This document shows, in pieces, positions 18,384 through 27,118 of a DNA stretch of 64,000 bases; position 1 is the first letter of the stretch, and the number at the start of each line of letters is the position of its first letter. The translations under genes and the position numbers were made by a program. The stretch is taken from assembly GCA_016719055.1 (NCBI GenBank), contig JADKAW010000044.1:1-64000 (forward strand). Direction: 5' to 3'. The DNA comes from Candidatus Rhodoferax mariagerensis (lineage in GTDB: Bacteria > Pseudomonadota > Gammaproteobacteria > Burkholderiales > Burkholderiaceae_C). The notes below the pieces were generated by a model, which was not told the DNA's origin, did not search any database, and worked only from the letters and a program-made list of their open reading frames with translations.

Positions 18384-21300
18384 TTATTGCCCGATTTGTG
18401 CCCGCACCTTGTTCATTTGGTCGCGGAAGATATTCAAGTAAACAGGTTTTTTGTACTCGGCAGACCAGCGTCCACCAATCGCATCTTCAATCAATTTCCC
18501 CAGGACGGTGAGCGCCTCTGTAACACTGGCGTCATTAAGCGCTCTGCCCAGCAAAGCCTGCTCCACCGCAGTCAGGCGTTGTGGCTTACTCAGCAGTGCA
18601 CCATCAACCAGGCGGCACAAGCTGATCTTGCCGTGACCGTCAAAGGCCAGCAGGCTGGTCAGGCTCAGGCGTGTGATGTTGAGTGCGTTGCGGCGACCCA
18701 GTTGATCATAGTTTTGTACCATGTCGGCGGGGGGGGCGGGCAAAACAACTTCAACCAGCAGCTCACCTTTTTGCAGTTTGGTCTCGTAGCCGTTGGTGAT
18801 GAACTCGGCCACCGGCATCCGGCGCTTGCCTGCCGCCGATTGCAGCACAAGCTCTGCGCCATAAGCAATCAGTGGCGGAACCGAGTCCGCACATGGTGCT
18901 GCGTTAACAATGTTGCCAGCAAGGGTTGCACGGTTGCGAATTTGGTGAGAGCCCACCATGTGGCATGCTTGAACCAGCAGAGGATAACGCGCTCGTACCC
19001 AAGGGTTCTCGGTCAATTTGTTAAAACAAACACCGCCCCCAATCACCACCGAACCATCACGTTCTTCGATATGGCACAGGCCAGCAAGATTGGCAATGTT
19101 GACCAGGTTTTGTGCTTCTGCCTTCATCCGTCCCTGAACCATCACGTCGGTAGCGCCAGCCACCGCCGTCACGTCCGCATCAGTCAACATGGCCAGCGCC
19201 TCCTCGAGCGAGGTGGGCGTGCGAACGCTGATGTTGTTCAAACGCAGTACTTGTTTCGCCACGTCAGAAGAAACCTGGTGCTTGCACAGCACTTTTTCGC
19301 TTTGACGCACCGGCTTTTTCAGGTTGTAGCCTAAAAACACCTGCTCCAGCGTGAGCGGCAGTTTGTTGAATGCGGTACCCAACGCAAAATTGACCGCGTT
19401 GTTGATGGCTGCCGCCGCCAATTCGGTGGCTGGTTCACCAATACTTTTAGCGCCAAACGGACCTTCGGGGTCATGGTTTTCAACGGCATAGATGTCGATC
19501 GGCGGAATGTCTTTGATGGTTGGCAACAGGTAGGAGTCAAAGTTTTCTGATTTAACGATGCCGTGCTCAATATTGAAGTCTTCCAGAATACCGTAGCCGA
19601 AGCCTTGCGCAATACCACCGCACACCTGGCCTTCGAACCCTACCGGGTTGATGACCTTGCCCACATCGTGCACCGCCGTCACGCGCTGCATGGTGATTTT
19701 GCCAGTGCTGGTGTCAATGGCGACTTCGGCGATATTGCAACCGTAAACCCAGGTGAAGTAAGGGCTGCCGTTGCCATTTTCCTCGTCCCAATGGATGTCG
19801 GGCGCGGCAAACCAGCCGTAGTCCGCCAGATTGACCGATGCCCATTTGGTGGTATTGACAGCTGCAACGAAAGATACGCAAAGCTCAGGGTGTGCTTTGT
19901 TGAAAATTTGGCCGTCGCGCCACTCGGTTTCAGCCAGGCTCTTGACCTGAATGCTGTCACCAATGACACCCACAATGCGCGCCTTGATTTTCTCGGCGGC
20001 ATCTACCACCGCCCGCCCGCCCATCAGGGTTGCGCGCGACGCGACGGTTGGGCCACCGTCAGCAATGACCGATGTCGGGGGCTCACTGAACACCACGCTT
20101 TTCAGGGTGACACCAAAAGATTCAGCGGCGAGCAAAGACATGGTGGTTTGCAGCCCTTGGCCGTTTTCAGCCACCGACGTTGACACGCTGATGCTGCCGT
20201 CATGGTTGACCTGAACCAGCGCGGTGCCGGTGTCAACGCCTTCTGCACCCATTGAGCAGCCACGGTAACTTAACGCCAGGCCAATGCCGTATTTGATGGT
20301 GCCGCCTTCGGCGTTGCGCTTTGCGCACTGCGCGCGTTTCTCTTCAAATTTTGCATTCGTGACGGCTTTGTTCAACACTTCGCCGGTTGATACGACATGT
20401 TTGGTAAAGGCTTGGCCGGTGATGCTTTGGTCGTCTTGCCTGAGCATGTTGAGTTGGCGGATTTCGACCGGAGACACATTGAAATGCCGGGCAATTTCAT
20501 CCATCAAAGACTCATTGGCATAGACGATCTGCGGCGAGCCAAAACCGCGCATGGCCGAGGTGTAGCTGTTGTTGGTGTAAATGCCGGTGGTGTCCACACG
20601 CACGTTGGCAATGTTGTAGGGGCCGGCTGCCTGAATCACGGAACGCCAGGTGACAAACGGCGTGGATGCCGCATAACCCCCCCCATCTGCCAGGATATCG
20701 ACCTTGATGGCCAGAATGCGGCCACTGTCATCCAGGCCCACCTTGTACTTCATCTTGTAAGGGTGGCGTTTGCAGCTCTCGCGGATGGATTGTTCGCGGG
20801 TGTAGGTAAATTTGACAGGCCGCCCGGTCAGCGTCGCCATCAATCCGGCGCGGCAGGACAGGTGGTCAATCACATCGTCTTTGCCGCCGAACGATCCGCC
20901 CATCACCGCGCGTTTGATGTTGATTTTTGACTGCGCCATACCCAGAAAGCCAGAGACAAAGCCGCGCACTCGGTGCGGGTTTTGGACTGAGCCGGTAATC
21001 ACCAGCGTTCTCTCCGTTGGGTCAATGTAGGCGGTAATGGTTTCAGGTTCAATATAGGCATGCTCCTGGAAACCGACTTCGTATTCACGTTCAAGAATAT
21101 GGGTCGATGCGGCAAACCCGGCGTCAATATCACCCTTGACGGTGTGGTGGTGGTTGATGCGGTTGTTCTCGGCGTGCCCGTGAATGCGACGAGCCCCCGG
21201 TTTGATGGCATCTTCAATGGTGGTGATGGGATCGTACGGTGCGTAATCGATCCTGATCAATTCAGCTGCCAGGCAAGCTGATTCATACGATGTCGCGGCA

Positions 21301-21665
21301 ACCACTGCGATCACATCGCCGTGAAAGACAATTTCGTCTTTCACAATCGGCAGGTAGTCTTTGACAATGACACCGACCACCGGGTTGCCAGGGATGTCCT
21401 TGTAGGTCGCGATGCGCACCATACCTTCAACCTTCTCAGCCTCAGTGGTGTCGATCGACAGCATTTTTCCGGCTGCGATATCGGTGTAGCGGCAAACGCC
21501 ATAAAGCATGCCGGGCAGCTTGATATCGTCACCGTAAATGGCGGAGCCAGTAACCTTGGCAGCACCATCTACCCGAGGAACGCGGTGGCCGAGTACGGTG
21601 GTGTACTCGGTTTTTGCAAGTTCAAGAGGTTGAGCGCTTGGTTCAATGAGTGTCGTGGTATTCAT
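18384..21665 (-). CDS. Molybdenum hydroxylase: fused Mo-cofactor and FAD subunits
   Basis: The 1093-residue protein joins a molybdopterin-binding subunit (about 20-770) to a C-terminal FAD-binding subunit (about 805-1090). Mo-part marks are GGSFGGKDD (about 256), AMRGFGSPQ (about 368) and the catalytic-glutamate segment KSIGEPATE (about 742). FAD-part marks are VAGATDVMV (about 830) and NRATLAGNI (about 908). Start ATG 21665 has AGGAAG upstream. The 2Fe-2S subunit follows 14 bases later. Usual bacterial enzymes keep the three parts separate or use other fusions, so a Mo-FAD fusion with a free Fe-S subunit is unusual. It probably hydroxylates a purine (hypoxanthine/xanthine or a related ring). 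yqeB/yqeC nearby suggest that the active site may carry labile selenium. A divergent permease gene starts 211 bases away, and a sigma-54 promoter candidate lies at 21729-21744. Confidence 0.9.
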   Translation of the reverse strand: MNTTTLIEPSAQPLELAKTEYTTVLGHRVPRVDGAAKVTGSAIYGDDIKLPGMLYGVCRYTDIAAGKMLSIDTTEAEKVEGMVRIATYKDIPGNPVVGVIVKDYLPIVKDEIVFHGDVIAVVAATSYESACLAAELIRIDYAPYDPITTIEDAIKPGARRIHGHAENNRINHHHTVKGDIDAGFAASTHILEREYEVGFQEHAYIEPETITAYIDPTERTLVITGSVQNPHRVRGFVSGFLGMAQSKINIKRAVMGGSFGGKDDVIDHLSCRAGLMATLTGRPVKFTYTREQSIRESCKRHPYKMKYKVGLDDSGRILAIKVDILADGGGYAASTPFVTWRSVIQAAGPYNIANVRVDTTGIYTNNSYTSAMRGFGSPQIVYANESLMDEIARHFNVSPVEIRQLNMLRQDDQSITGQAFTKHVVSTGEVLNKAVTNAKFEEKRAQCAKRNAEGGTIKYGIGLALSYRGCSMGAEGVDTGTALVQVNHDGSISVSTSVAENGQGLQTTMSLLAAESFGVTLKSVVFSEPPTSVIADGGPTVASRATLMGGRAVVDAAEKIKARIVGVIGDSIQVKSLAETEWRDGQIFNKAHPELCVSFVAAVNTTKWASVNLADYGWFAAPDIHWDEENGNGSPYFTWVYGCNIAEVAIDTSTGKITMQRVTAVHDVGKVINPVGFEGQVCGGIAQGFGYGILEDFNIEHGIVKSENFDSYLLPTIKDIPPIDIYAVENHDPEGPFGAKSIGEPATELAAAAINNAVNFALGTAFNKLPLTLEQVFLGYNLKKPVRQSEKVLCKHQVSSDVAKQVLRLNNISVRTPTSLEEALAMLTDADVTAVAGATDVMVQGRMKAEAQNLVNIANLAGLCHIEERDGSVVIGGGVCFNKLTENPWVRARYPLLVQACHMVGSHQIRNRATLAGNIVNAAPCADSVPPLIAYGAELVLQSAAGKRRMPVAEFITNGYETKLQKGELLVEVVLPAPPADMVQNYDQLGRRNALNITRLSLTSLLAFDGHGKISLCRLVDGALLSKPQRLTAVEQALLGRALNDASVTEALTVLGKLIEDAIGGRWSAEYKKPVYLNIFRDQMNKVRAQIGQ

Positions 21666-21682
21666 GCATTCTTCCTGTCGGA

Positions 21683-21697
21683 GGTGCAAATTGCACC
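21683..21697. promoter_or_regulatory. Perfect palindrome in the hydroxylase leader
   Basis: GGTGCAA-A-TTGCACC is a perfect 15-base palindrome 17 bases upstream of the Mo/FAD gene start and downstream of its predicted sigma-54 promoter. It could be an operator or a leader hairpin that affects translation. Confidence 0.4.
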
Positions 21698-21728
21698 AGA
21701 GTCTCCAAACTTTCCAAGTATGTCGTCA

Positions 21729-21744
21729 AGCATATTCGATGCCA
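21729..21744 (-). promoter_or_regulatory. Sigma-54 promoter candidate for the hydroxylase operon
   Basis: The minus strand reads TGGCAT-CGAAT-ATGCT, with GG and GC at the -24/-12 spacing, 64 bases upstream of ATG 21665. Confidence 0.5.
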
Positions 21745-21807
21745 TGGCATTGATCGACATCGCGCTAACAGCATGGTGCGGGTCAATGACTGTCGTTTGT
21801 AACTTGC

Positions 21808-21823
21808 TGGCACCTATATTGCA
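21808..21823 (+). promoter_or_regulatory. Sigma-54 promoter for the NCS2 permease
   Basis: TGGCAC-CTATA-TTGCA matches the -24/-12 consensus perfectly and lies 53 bases upstream of ATG 21877. It is the best sigma-54 element in the window. Confidence 0.75.
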
Positions 21824-21876
21824 TGAGCAGCCTGGCGATTATTTTTCAATTTGCAGGTTTTTCTTTGGAGAGAGCT

Positions 21877-23409
21877 ATGTCAGACTTAGTTTCAGGTCGT
21901 GGCGGAGTCCACCCGGTGGACGAGATGCTGCCGACCAGCAAACTCGCAACCCTCGGAATGCAGCATGTGCTGGTGATGTACGCCGGTGCGGTGGCGGTTC
22001 CGTTGATTATTGGCCGCGCGCTGAAACTAAGCCCGCAAGAAGTGTCCATGCTGATTTCAGCCGACCTGTTTTGTTGTGGCCTGGTCACATTGATTCAGGC
22101 TTGGGGCGCAACGCAGTATTTCGGTATTCGGCTGCCGGTAATGATGGGCGTGACGTTTGCTGCAGTCGCACCGATGGTGGCCATGGCCAGCTCGACCCCA
22201 GGCGCAGAGGGCGCGCGTCTGATTTTTGGTTCGATCATTGGTGCTGGCCTGATCGCGACCTTGATCGCACCGTTGATCAGCCGAATGCTGCGTTTTTTCC
22301 CGCCCGTGGTGACCGGCACCATCATCACCATCATCGGCATCAGCCTGATGCGTGTCGGTATCAACTGGATCTTTGGCGACCCTTTCGGTCCCACAGCTCC
22401 GAAGATCGTCAACCCGGAACACGCCAAATGGTTGACCGACGTGGCCTCCATGGCCAACGCGGCGGTGACACCGGCCTCCGGCACAGCCCCTTTGGCCTCG
22501 GTGGTTCCTGCTGTACCCAAAGGGCTGGCCCTGGTTGGCACAGTGGATAACCCAAAATACGCCACGCTGCTGGGCATTGGCGTGTCTTCCCTGGTGTTGA
22601 TTTCCATCCTGATGATTTCGAAATTTGGCAAGGGCTTTGTCAAGAACATCTCCGTGTTGCTGGGCATCGTGATCGGTGCTGTTGTCGCTGTGGCCCTCGG
22701 GATGATGAATTTCGACAATGTGGCCAAGGCAGCTTGGTTTGATCTGGTTCTGCCATTCCAGTTTGGCGTGCCGATCTTTGATCCGATGCTGATCCTGACA
22801 ATGACGCTGGTGATGCTGGTGGTGATGATCGAGTCCACCGGGATGTTTTTGGCGCTGAGCGACATGACCGGCAAGGAAGTGGGCCAGGTCGACCTGGCGC
22901 GCGGCTTGCGCACCGATGGTCTGGGCACCATGCTCGGCGGCATTTTCAACACCTTCCCCTACACCAGTTTCTCGCAAAACGTCGGTCTGGTCGGTGTCAC
23001 TGGCATCAAGAGCCGCTTCGTGTGTGTGGCGGCGGGTTTGATCATGGTGGTGCTGGGTCTTCTGCCCAAGCTGGCGGCACTGGTCGAGGCCCTGCCAACC
23101 GTGGTACTGGGTGGTGCCGGGCTGGTGATGTTCGGCATGGTCACCGCCACGGGCATCCGCATTCTTTCGAGCGTCGATTTCAAAACCAATCGCGACAACA
23201 GCTTCGTGGTTGCAGTGTCGATCGGTATCGGGATGATTCCGCTGATAGCACCCAACTTCAAGCAGTGGATGCCGCACGGAATGCATCCGCTGATTGAGTC
23301 TGGCATTTTGCTGACCTCAATGTCTGCGCTGCTGCTGAACTTGTTCTTCAACGGCTCGGAAGATCACCGTGCCGAGAGTATTGCAGCCGCTCGGATGTCC
23401 GAGGATTAA
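21877..23409 (+). CDS. NCS2 (NAT) family nucleobase permease
   Basis: This 510-residue inner-membrane protein has about 12-14 hydrophobic segments and imports a purine base or urate with a cation. NAT-family marks are H30 in GMQHVLVMYAG, E319 in the TM8 motif MIESTGMF and the signature SQNVGLVGVTGIKSR (Q367, N368). The QN start of the signature is the form typical of xanthine/urate carriers, but the exact substrate cannot be read from sequence. ATG 21877 follows GGAGAG, so the upstream in-frame ATG (21823) is rejected. It is divergent from the molybdenum hydroxylase operon and is the obvious uptake step for the cluster. Confidence 0.9.
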   Translation: MSDLVSGRGGVHPVDEMLPTSKLATLGMQHVLVMYAGAVAVPLIIGRALKLSPQEVSMLISADLFCCGLVTLIQAWGATQYFGIRLPVMMGVTFAAVAPMVAMASSTPGAEGARLIFGSIIGAGLIATLIAPLISRMLRFFPPVVTGTIITIIGISLMRVGINWIFGDPFGPTAPKIVNPEHAKWLTDVASMANAAVTPASGTAPLASVVPAVPKGLALVGTVDNPKYATLLGIGVSSLVLISILMISKFGKGFVKNISVLLGIVIGAVVAVALGMMNFDNVAKAAWFDLVLPFQFGVPIFDPMLILTMTLVMLVVMIESTGMFLALSDMTGKEVGQVDLARGLRTDGLGTMLGGIFNTFPYTSFSQNVGLVGVTGIKSRFVCVAAGLIMVVLGLLPKLAALVEALPTVVLGGAGLVMFGMVTATGIRILSSVDFKTNRDNSFVVAVSIGIGMIPLIAPNFKQWMPHGMHPLIESGILLTSMSALLLNLFFNGSEDHRAESIAAARMSED

Positions 23410-23536
23410 CGACCTGCCGGCACTTTGATAGCCATCGAAAGGTGACTATCAATTTGATAGAGCGATATGGATTGATTTGATAGCCACGAGTCGTTTTTTT
23501 ATCATGTAAAGGTACGGCCCGAAGCCGATCCGCAGT
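23410..23536. other. Convergent intergenic stretch with a TTTGATAG palindrome
   Basis: CTATCAA-T-TTGATAG (23446-23460) is a perfect palindrome, and two more TTTGATAG copies lie beside it. Both neighbouring genes end here, so a transcription role would be in termination or mRNA stability. It may simply be a decayed dispersed repeat. Confidence 0.35.
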
Positions 23537-24466
23537 CTATCCAATCACCGTTCCGGTCTTTCCTTCAATACCGTCCTTGGCGGTGGTCAATTTGGTAATG
23601 AGGGCCTGACGGCCAGGTCGGGATGCAGCAAATGACAAGGCTGCCTCGACCTTCGGCAACATCGAGCCTTTGGCGAAATGGCCCTGCGCCGCATAGTCCC
23701 GCGCTTGTTCGACGCTCAGTCGATCCAGCCATTGCTGATTTGGTTTGCCAAAGTTGATAGCCACCTTTTCAACGGCTGTCAGGATGATCAGCAAGTCGGC
23801 ATCAATCAATTCACCAAGCTTGGCGCTGGCGAAGTCTTTGTCCACAACGGCCGACGCACCTTTGAGGTGATTGCCCTGGCGGATCACCGGTATGCCACCA
23901 CCGCCAACGGTGATGGCGATTTGCCCTGCCTGAAGCAACGCCCGCACCGTTTCCTTCTCTATCACGTCAATCGGCTTTGGCGAAGCCACCACTTGGCGGT
24001 AGCCACGTCCGGCGTCTTCTTTCATATGCGCGCCCTTTGCAATCATCGCGTCGGCTTCTTCCTTTGTGAAAAACGAGCCTATCGGCTTGCTCGGATCGGC
24101 AAATGCCTGGTCGTTAGCATCAACCACAACTTGTGTGATCAATGTGACCACCGGCTTGTCGATGCCCCGGCGCAACAGTGCTTCGCGCAAGGCATTTTGC
24201 AAGTCGTAACCGATGTAACCCTGACTCAGTGCCACGCACACCGACATCGGCAGAATCGGGGAATGCACAGAGGTCTTGGATGCAGCCTCGAATGCGACCT
24301 CAATCATGCCTACCTGGGGACCATTGCCATGGGTGATGACAAGTTCATGCCCCTGTTCGATCAGGTCCGCGATCGCGTTGGACGAGGTCTGCACCGCAGC
24401 CATTTGCTCGGCTAAGGATTCGCCCAGGGCGTTGCCGCCGAGCGCCAAAATAATCTTCTTGCCCAT
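23537..24466 (-). CDS. arcC: Carbamate kinase
   Basis: The 309-residue product has the carbamate kinase marks LALGGNAL at the N-terminus, HGNGPQVG (about 46-53), TVGGGGIPV (about 200) and VDKDFASA. It converts carbamoyl phosphate and ADP to ATP, carbon dioxide and ammonia. It is the last gene of the operon ygeW-ygeX-hydantoinase-arcC (5-base gap to the hydantoinase gene). It would harvest the carbamoyl phosphate released by YgeW, giving the energy yield of the pathway. No arginine deiminase gene is nearby, so an arginine-fermentation role is unlikely. Confidence 0.93.
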   Translation of the reverse strand: MGKKIILALGGNALGESLAEQMAAVQTSSNAIADLIEQGHELVITHGNGPQVGMIEVAFEAASKTSVHSPILPMSVCVALSQGYIGYDLQNALREALLRRGIDKPVVTLITQVVVDANDQAFADPSKPIGSFFTKEEADAMIAKGAHMKEDAGRGYRQVVASPKPIDVIEKETVRALLQAGQIAITVGGGGIPVIRQGNHLKGASAVVDKDFASAKLGELIDADLLIILTAVEKVAINFGKPNQQWLDRLSVEQARDYAAQGHFAKGSMLPKVEAALSFAASRPGRQALITKLTTAKDGIEGKTGTVIG

Positions 24467-24471
24467 GTTGT

Positions 24472-25890
24472 TCAGACCCCAAAAGTTGAGTTGATAGGAC
24501 TTTGTTTGACGAGCGCCATGTCAAAAGGTTTGCGCGCCAAAAATTGCCCGGCGCCTGCCGTACCGGTGAATTGACCTTCGTGTGCGACAACTTCTCCACG
24601 GCTGATGGTTGTCACGGGCATGCCCTGACACTGCATGCCCTCGTAAGGCGAGTAGTCAGCGTTGTCATGCATGGCGCTGTGACGCAGGGTATGGCTGCGC
24701 CGTGGGTCAATGATGACGATGTCAGCATCGGCACCAACGGCCAGGTTGCCTTTGTGTGGCCACAAGCCAAACAGCTTGGCCGGCATCGTGCTGGTTAAAT
24801 CCACATAGCGCGAAACCGATATCCGGCCCTGCATCACGCCTTCAGAGAACAGCAGCGCCATCCGGTTTTCGACACCTGGCAGCCCGTTCGGGCAGCGTGA
24901 AAAATCGCCCTGCGCCATGTGCTGCCGCTGTAGATAAGGGAAGGTGCAATGATCGGTAGCCACCGTGTCGATGCTGCCGTCCATCACGCCGGCCCACAGT
25001 TTTTCCAGTTCGCTGCGGGGGCGCAGCGGTGGGCTCAAGATGAATTTCAATCCATCTTCGCGCAGGTAGTAACTTTCATCAAGCAGCAGATACTGCGGGC
25101 AGGTCTCGACCCATACCTGTTGCCCGGCAGCACGCGCCAGCCGCAGATAATTCAGCCCCAGCCCGTTGGACAGATGAACGATGTAAAGCGGTGCGTCGTC
25201 GGCCAGTCGTGCCAGATTGATCATGCGCGCGATGGCCTCGGCCTCGCACTCCAGCGGACGGCTGCGCGCATGGTCGATGGGCGCAGCGTGACCCGCTGCA
25301 AGCAGCGCCGTGCGCCGGGCCGCAATGGCAGCGTCATTTTCTGGATGTACCGTTGTCAATGCGCCGATTTGACCCAGGCGCGTCAAGACCCTCAAAGCAT
25401 CGGTATCGTTGAGCTTGTGCCCGTAAGTCAGGTAGAACTTGAAGCTCGCAATCCCTTCGTCTTCGACCATGCGGCGCATTTCATCAAGAATAGCCTCGTC
25501 CACATGCTGGATAACACCGTGAAAGCTGTAGTCAATCACAGCGTGACCCGCAGCAGCACGGTGATAGACATCCAACTGATGGTGCAGGCTGCAGCCAGCG
25601 GGTCCAAACCCCATGTGGTCGATGATGGTCGTTGTGCCACCACATGCCGCCGCACGTGTGCCGCTGAAAAAATCATCGCAACTCCGAGCGATGCCGACAT
25701 TGATGTTGAAATGCGTGTGCACATCAATGCCGCCTGGCATTACGTAGCAGCCAGCCGCGTCGATCAGCTCTGCGCCTTCAAATGCCAGGTCTTGACCGAC
25801 ATAGCTGATGCGCCCGTCCTGGATCAGCAGATCGACTTTGCGCGCAGCTTCAGTGCTGACCACCGTACCGTTTTTGATAAGTCGTTTCAT
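24472..25890 (-). CDS. hyuA: Dihydropyrimidinase/hydantoinase-type cyclic amidohydrolase
   Basis: The 472-residue enzyme (start ATG 25890) has all metal ligands of hydantoinases: H58 and H60 (DVHTHFN), the carbamylated lysine K151 (SFKFYLTY), histidines in HPEND and IVHLSNG, and the aspartate in ATDHC. It hydrolyses cyclic ureides or amides. In this setting the substrate is probably a five-membered ureide ring made from a purine. It begins 5 bases after the ygeX stop codon and ends 5 bases before arcC. The equivalent gene in enteric purine clusters is hyuA. Confidence 0.9.
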   Translation of the reverse strand: MKRLIKNGTVVSTEAARKVDLLIQDGRISYVGQDLAFEGAELIDAAGCYVMPGGIDVHTHFNINVGIARSCDDFFSGTRAAACGGTTTIIDHMGFGPAGCSLHHQLDVYHRAAAGHAVIDYSFHGVIQHVDEAILDEMRRMVEDEGIASFKFYLTYGHKLNDTDALRVLTRLGQIGALTTVHPENDAAIAARRTALLAAGHAAPIDHARSRPLECEAEAIARMINLARLADDAPLYIVHLSNGLGLNYLRLARAAGQQVWVETCPQYLLLDESYYLREDGLKFILSPPLRPRSELEKLWAGVMDGSIDTVATDHCTFPYLQRQHMAQGDFSRCPNGLPGVENRMALLFSEGVMQGRISVSRYVDLTSTMPAKLFGLWPHKGNLAVGADADIVIIDPRRSHTLRHSAMHDNADYSPYEGMQCQGMPVTTISRGEVVAHEGQFTGTAGAGQFLARKPFDMALVKQSPINSTFGV

Positions 25891-25895
25891 TGGCT

Positions 25896-27092
25896 TCAGG
25901 CGCAGGGGTAGCGACCTTCCCACACCACCTCACGATAACCCCGTTGGTCGGTGTCACCTTCTGTGCTGATCAGCAACACGACTGAATTTTTATCAAGTTT
26001 GAATTGGCGCAACAGTGCCTGGCGGTCGGGGGCGAAATAGACCGCCGCGAGCACACCCATACCAATCGCGCCGGACTCGCCCGACACGATGCGCGGGTCG
26101 TCGTCCACTGGATTGCCCAACACGCGCATGCCCAAAGCAGCCACGTTGTCGGCACAAGAGACGAACTGCGAGACGCAATTTCGCAACAAGGGCCAACCAA
26201 TCGGATTGGGCTCACCACAGGCCAGTCCCGCCATGATGGTGGCCATGCGTCCGCCAACCTTGACAATTTCACCTTTGATGCCCGACAGGTACAAGCAACT
26301 TGCCAGCTCAGGCTCGACGACCACCGTGTGCAGATTTTTGGCACCAAAGACATCGACCAGATAGCCAAGCACGCCAGCTGCCAGGGCACCAACACCCGCC
26401 TGCAGAAACACATGGGTTGGCCGCTCAATGCCCATCGCCTGCATCTGCTCAACCGCTTCGTCGGCCAGCGTTGAATAGCCCTGCATGATCCAGGTGGGAA
26501 TGCGCGTGTAACCGTCCCAGGATGTGTCCTGAACCACCTCCCAGTTGCGTTCAAGGGCAATCCTTAGGCTATAGCGGACCGTATCGTCATAGTTCATGTC
26601 CGTCACAATGCACTCGGCACCCAGCCGGGTGATGTGATCCTGGCGCTCTTGCGATGAACCCTGCGGCATGTAAATAACGGCGTTCTGGCCCAGCTCACGT
26701 GCTGACCATGCAACGCCACGGCCATGGTTGCCATCGGTGGTGGTGGCGAAGGTGGCCTTCGGATAGCCGGCGGCGCGGAACTTTTCGATGGTGAAATCAG
26801 CGATGTTGATGTCGTAGCGCTCGCACAGCAGGCGTGCGATCGCATACGAGCCACCAAGCATCTTGAAGGCATTGAGCCCGAACCGTTGCGACTCATCCTT
26901 CACCAGTACTTTGGCTACACCCAACATCTGCGCAAAAGCATCCAGCGCCAGCAGCGGTGTGGGTTGATAGCCTTTGATCGTGCTGTGAAAGGATCGCGCC
27001 TTCTGCGCCTCTGCCCGGCAGAACGTGGGTGATCGTTCACCCGTGAAGTTGCGGTTTTCCGCAACGTCCATCCTCATTCTGAAAGCCGACAT
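25896..27092 (-). CDS. ygeX: Diaminopropionate ammonia-lyase YgeX
   Basis: At 398 residues it matches the length of the enteric enzyme, and the PLP lysine K77 lies in FGLNAFKMLGG at the same position. A TTDGNHGRG loop near 115 and the glycine-rich GVGALAAG segment complete the fold-type II PLP signature. It cleaves 2,3-diaminopropionate to pyruvate and two ammonia. ATG 27092 has a strong AAGGAG. It follows ygeW by 26 bases. It is the terminal carbon-releasing step of the proposed pathway. Confidence 0.93.
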   Translation of the reverse strand: MSAFRMRMDVAENRNFTGERSPTFCRAEAQKARSFHSTIKGYQPTPLLALDAFAQMLGVAKVLVKDESQRFGLNAFKMLGGSYAIARLLCERYDINIADFTIEKFRAAGYPKATFATTTDGNHGRGVAWSARELGQNAVIYMPQGSSQERQDHITRLGAECIVTDMNYDDTVRYSLRIALERNWEVVQDTSWDGYTRIPTWIMQGYSTLADEAVEQMQAMGIERPTHVFLQAGVGALAAGVLGYLVDVFGAKNLHTVVVEPELASCLYLSGIKGEIVKVGGRMATIMAGLACGEPNPIGWPLLRNCVSQFVSCADNVAALGMRVLGNPVDDDPRIVSGESGAIGMGVLAAVYFAPDRQALLRQFKLDKNSVVLLISTEGDTDQRGYREVVWEGRYPCA

Positions 27093-27118
27093 GGCTGGCT
27101 CCTTTTCGTCCGCGTCGT

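Noticed and set aside
23446..23460. CTATCAATTTGATAG palindrome as an activator site
   Set aside because: It lies between the ends of two convergent genes, not upstream of a promoter, and may belong to the TTTGATAG-containing dispersed repeat.
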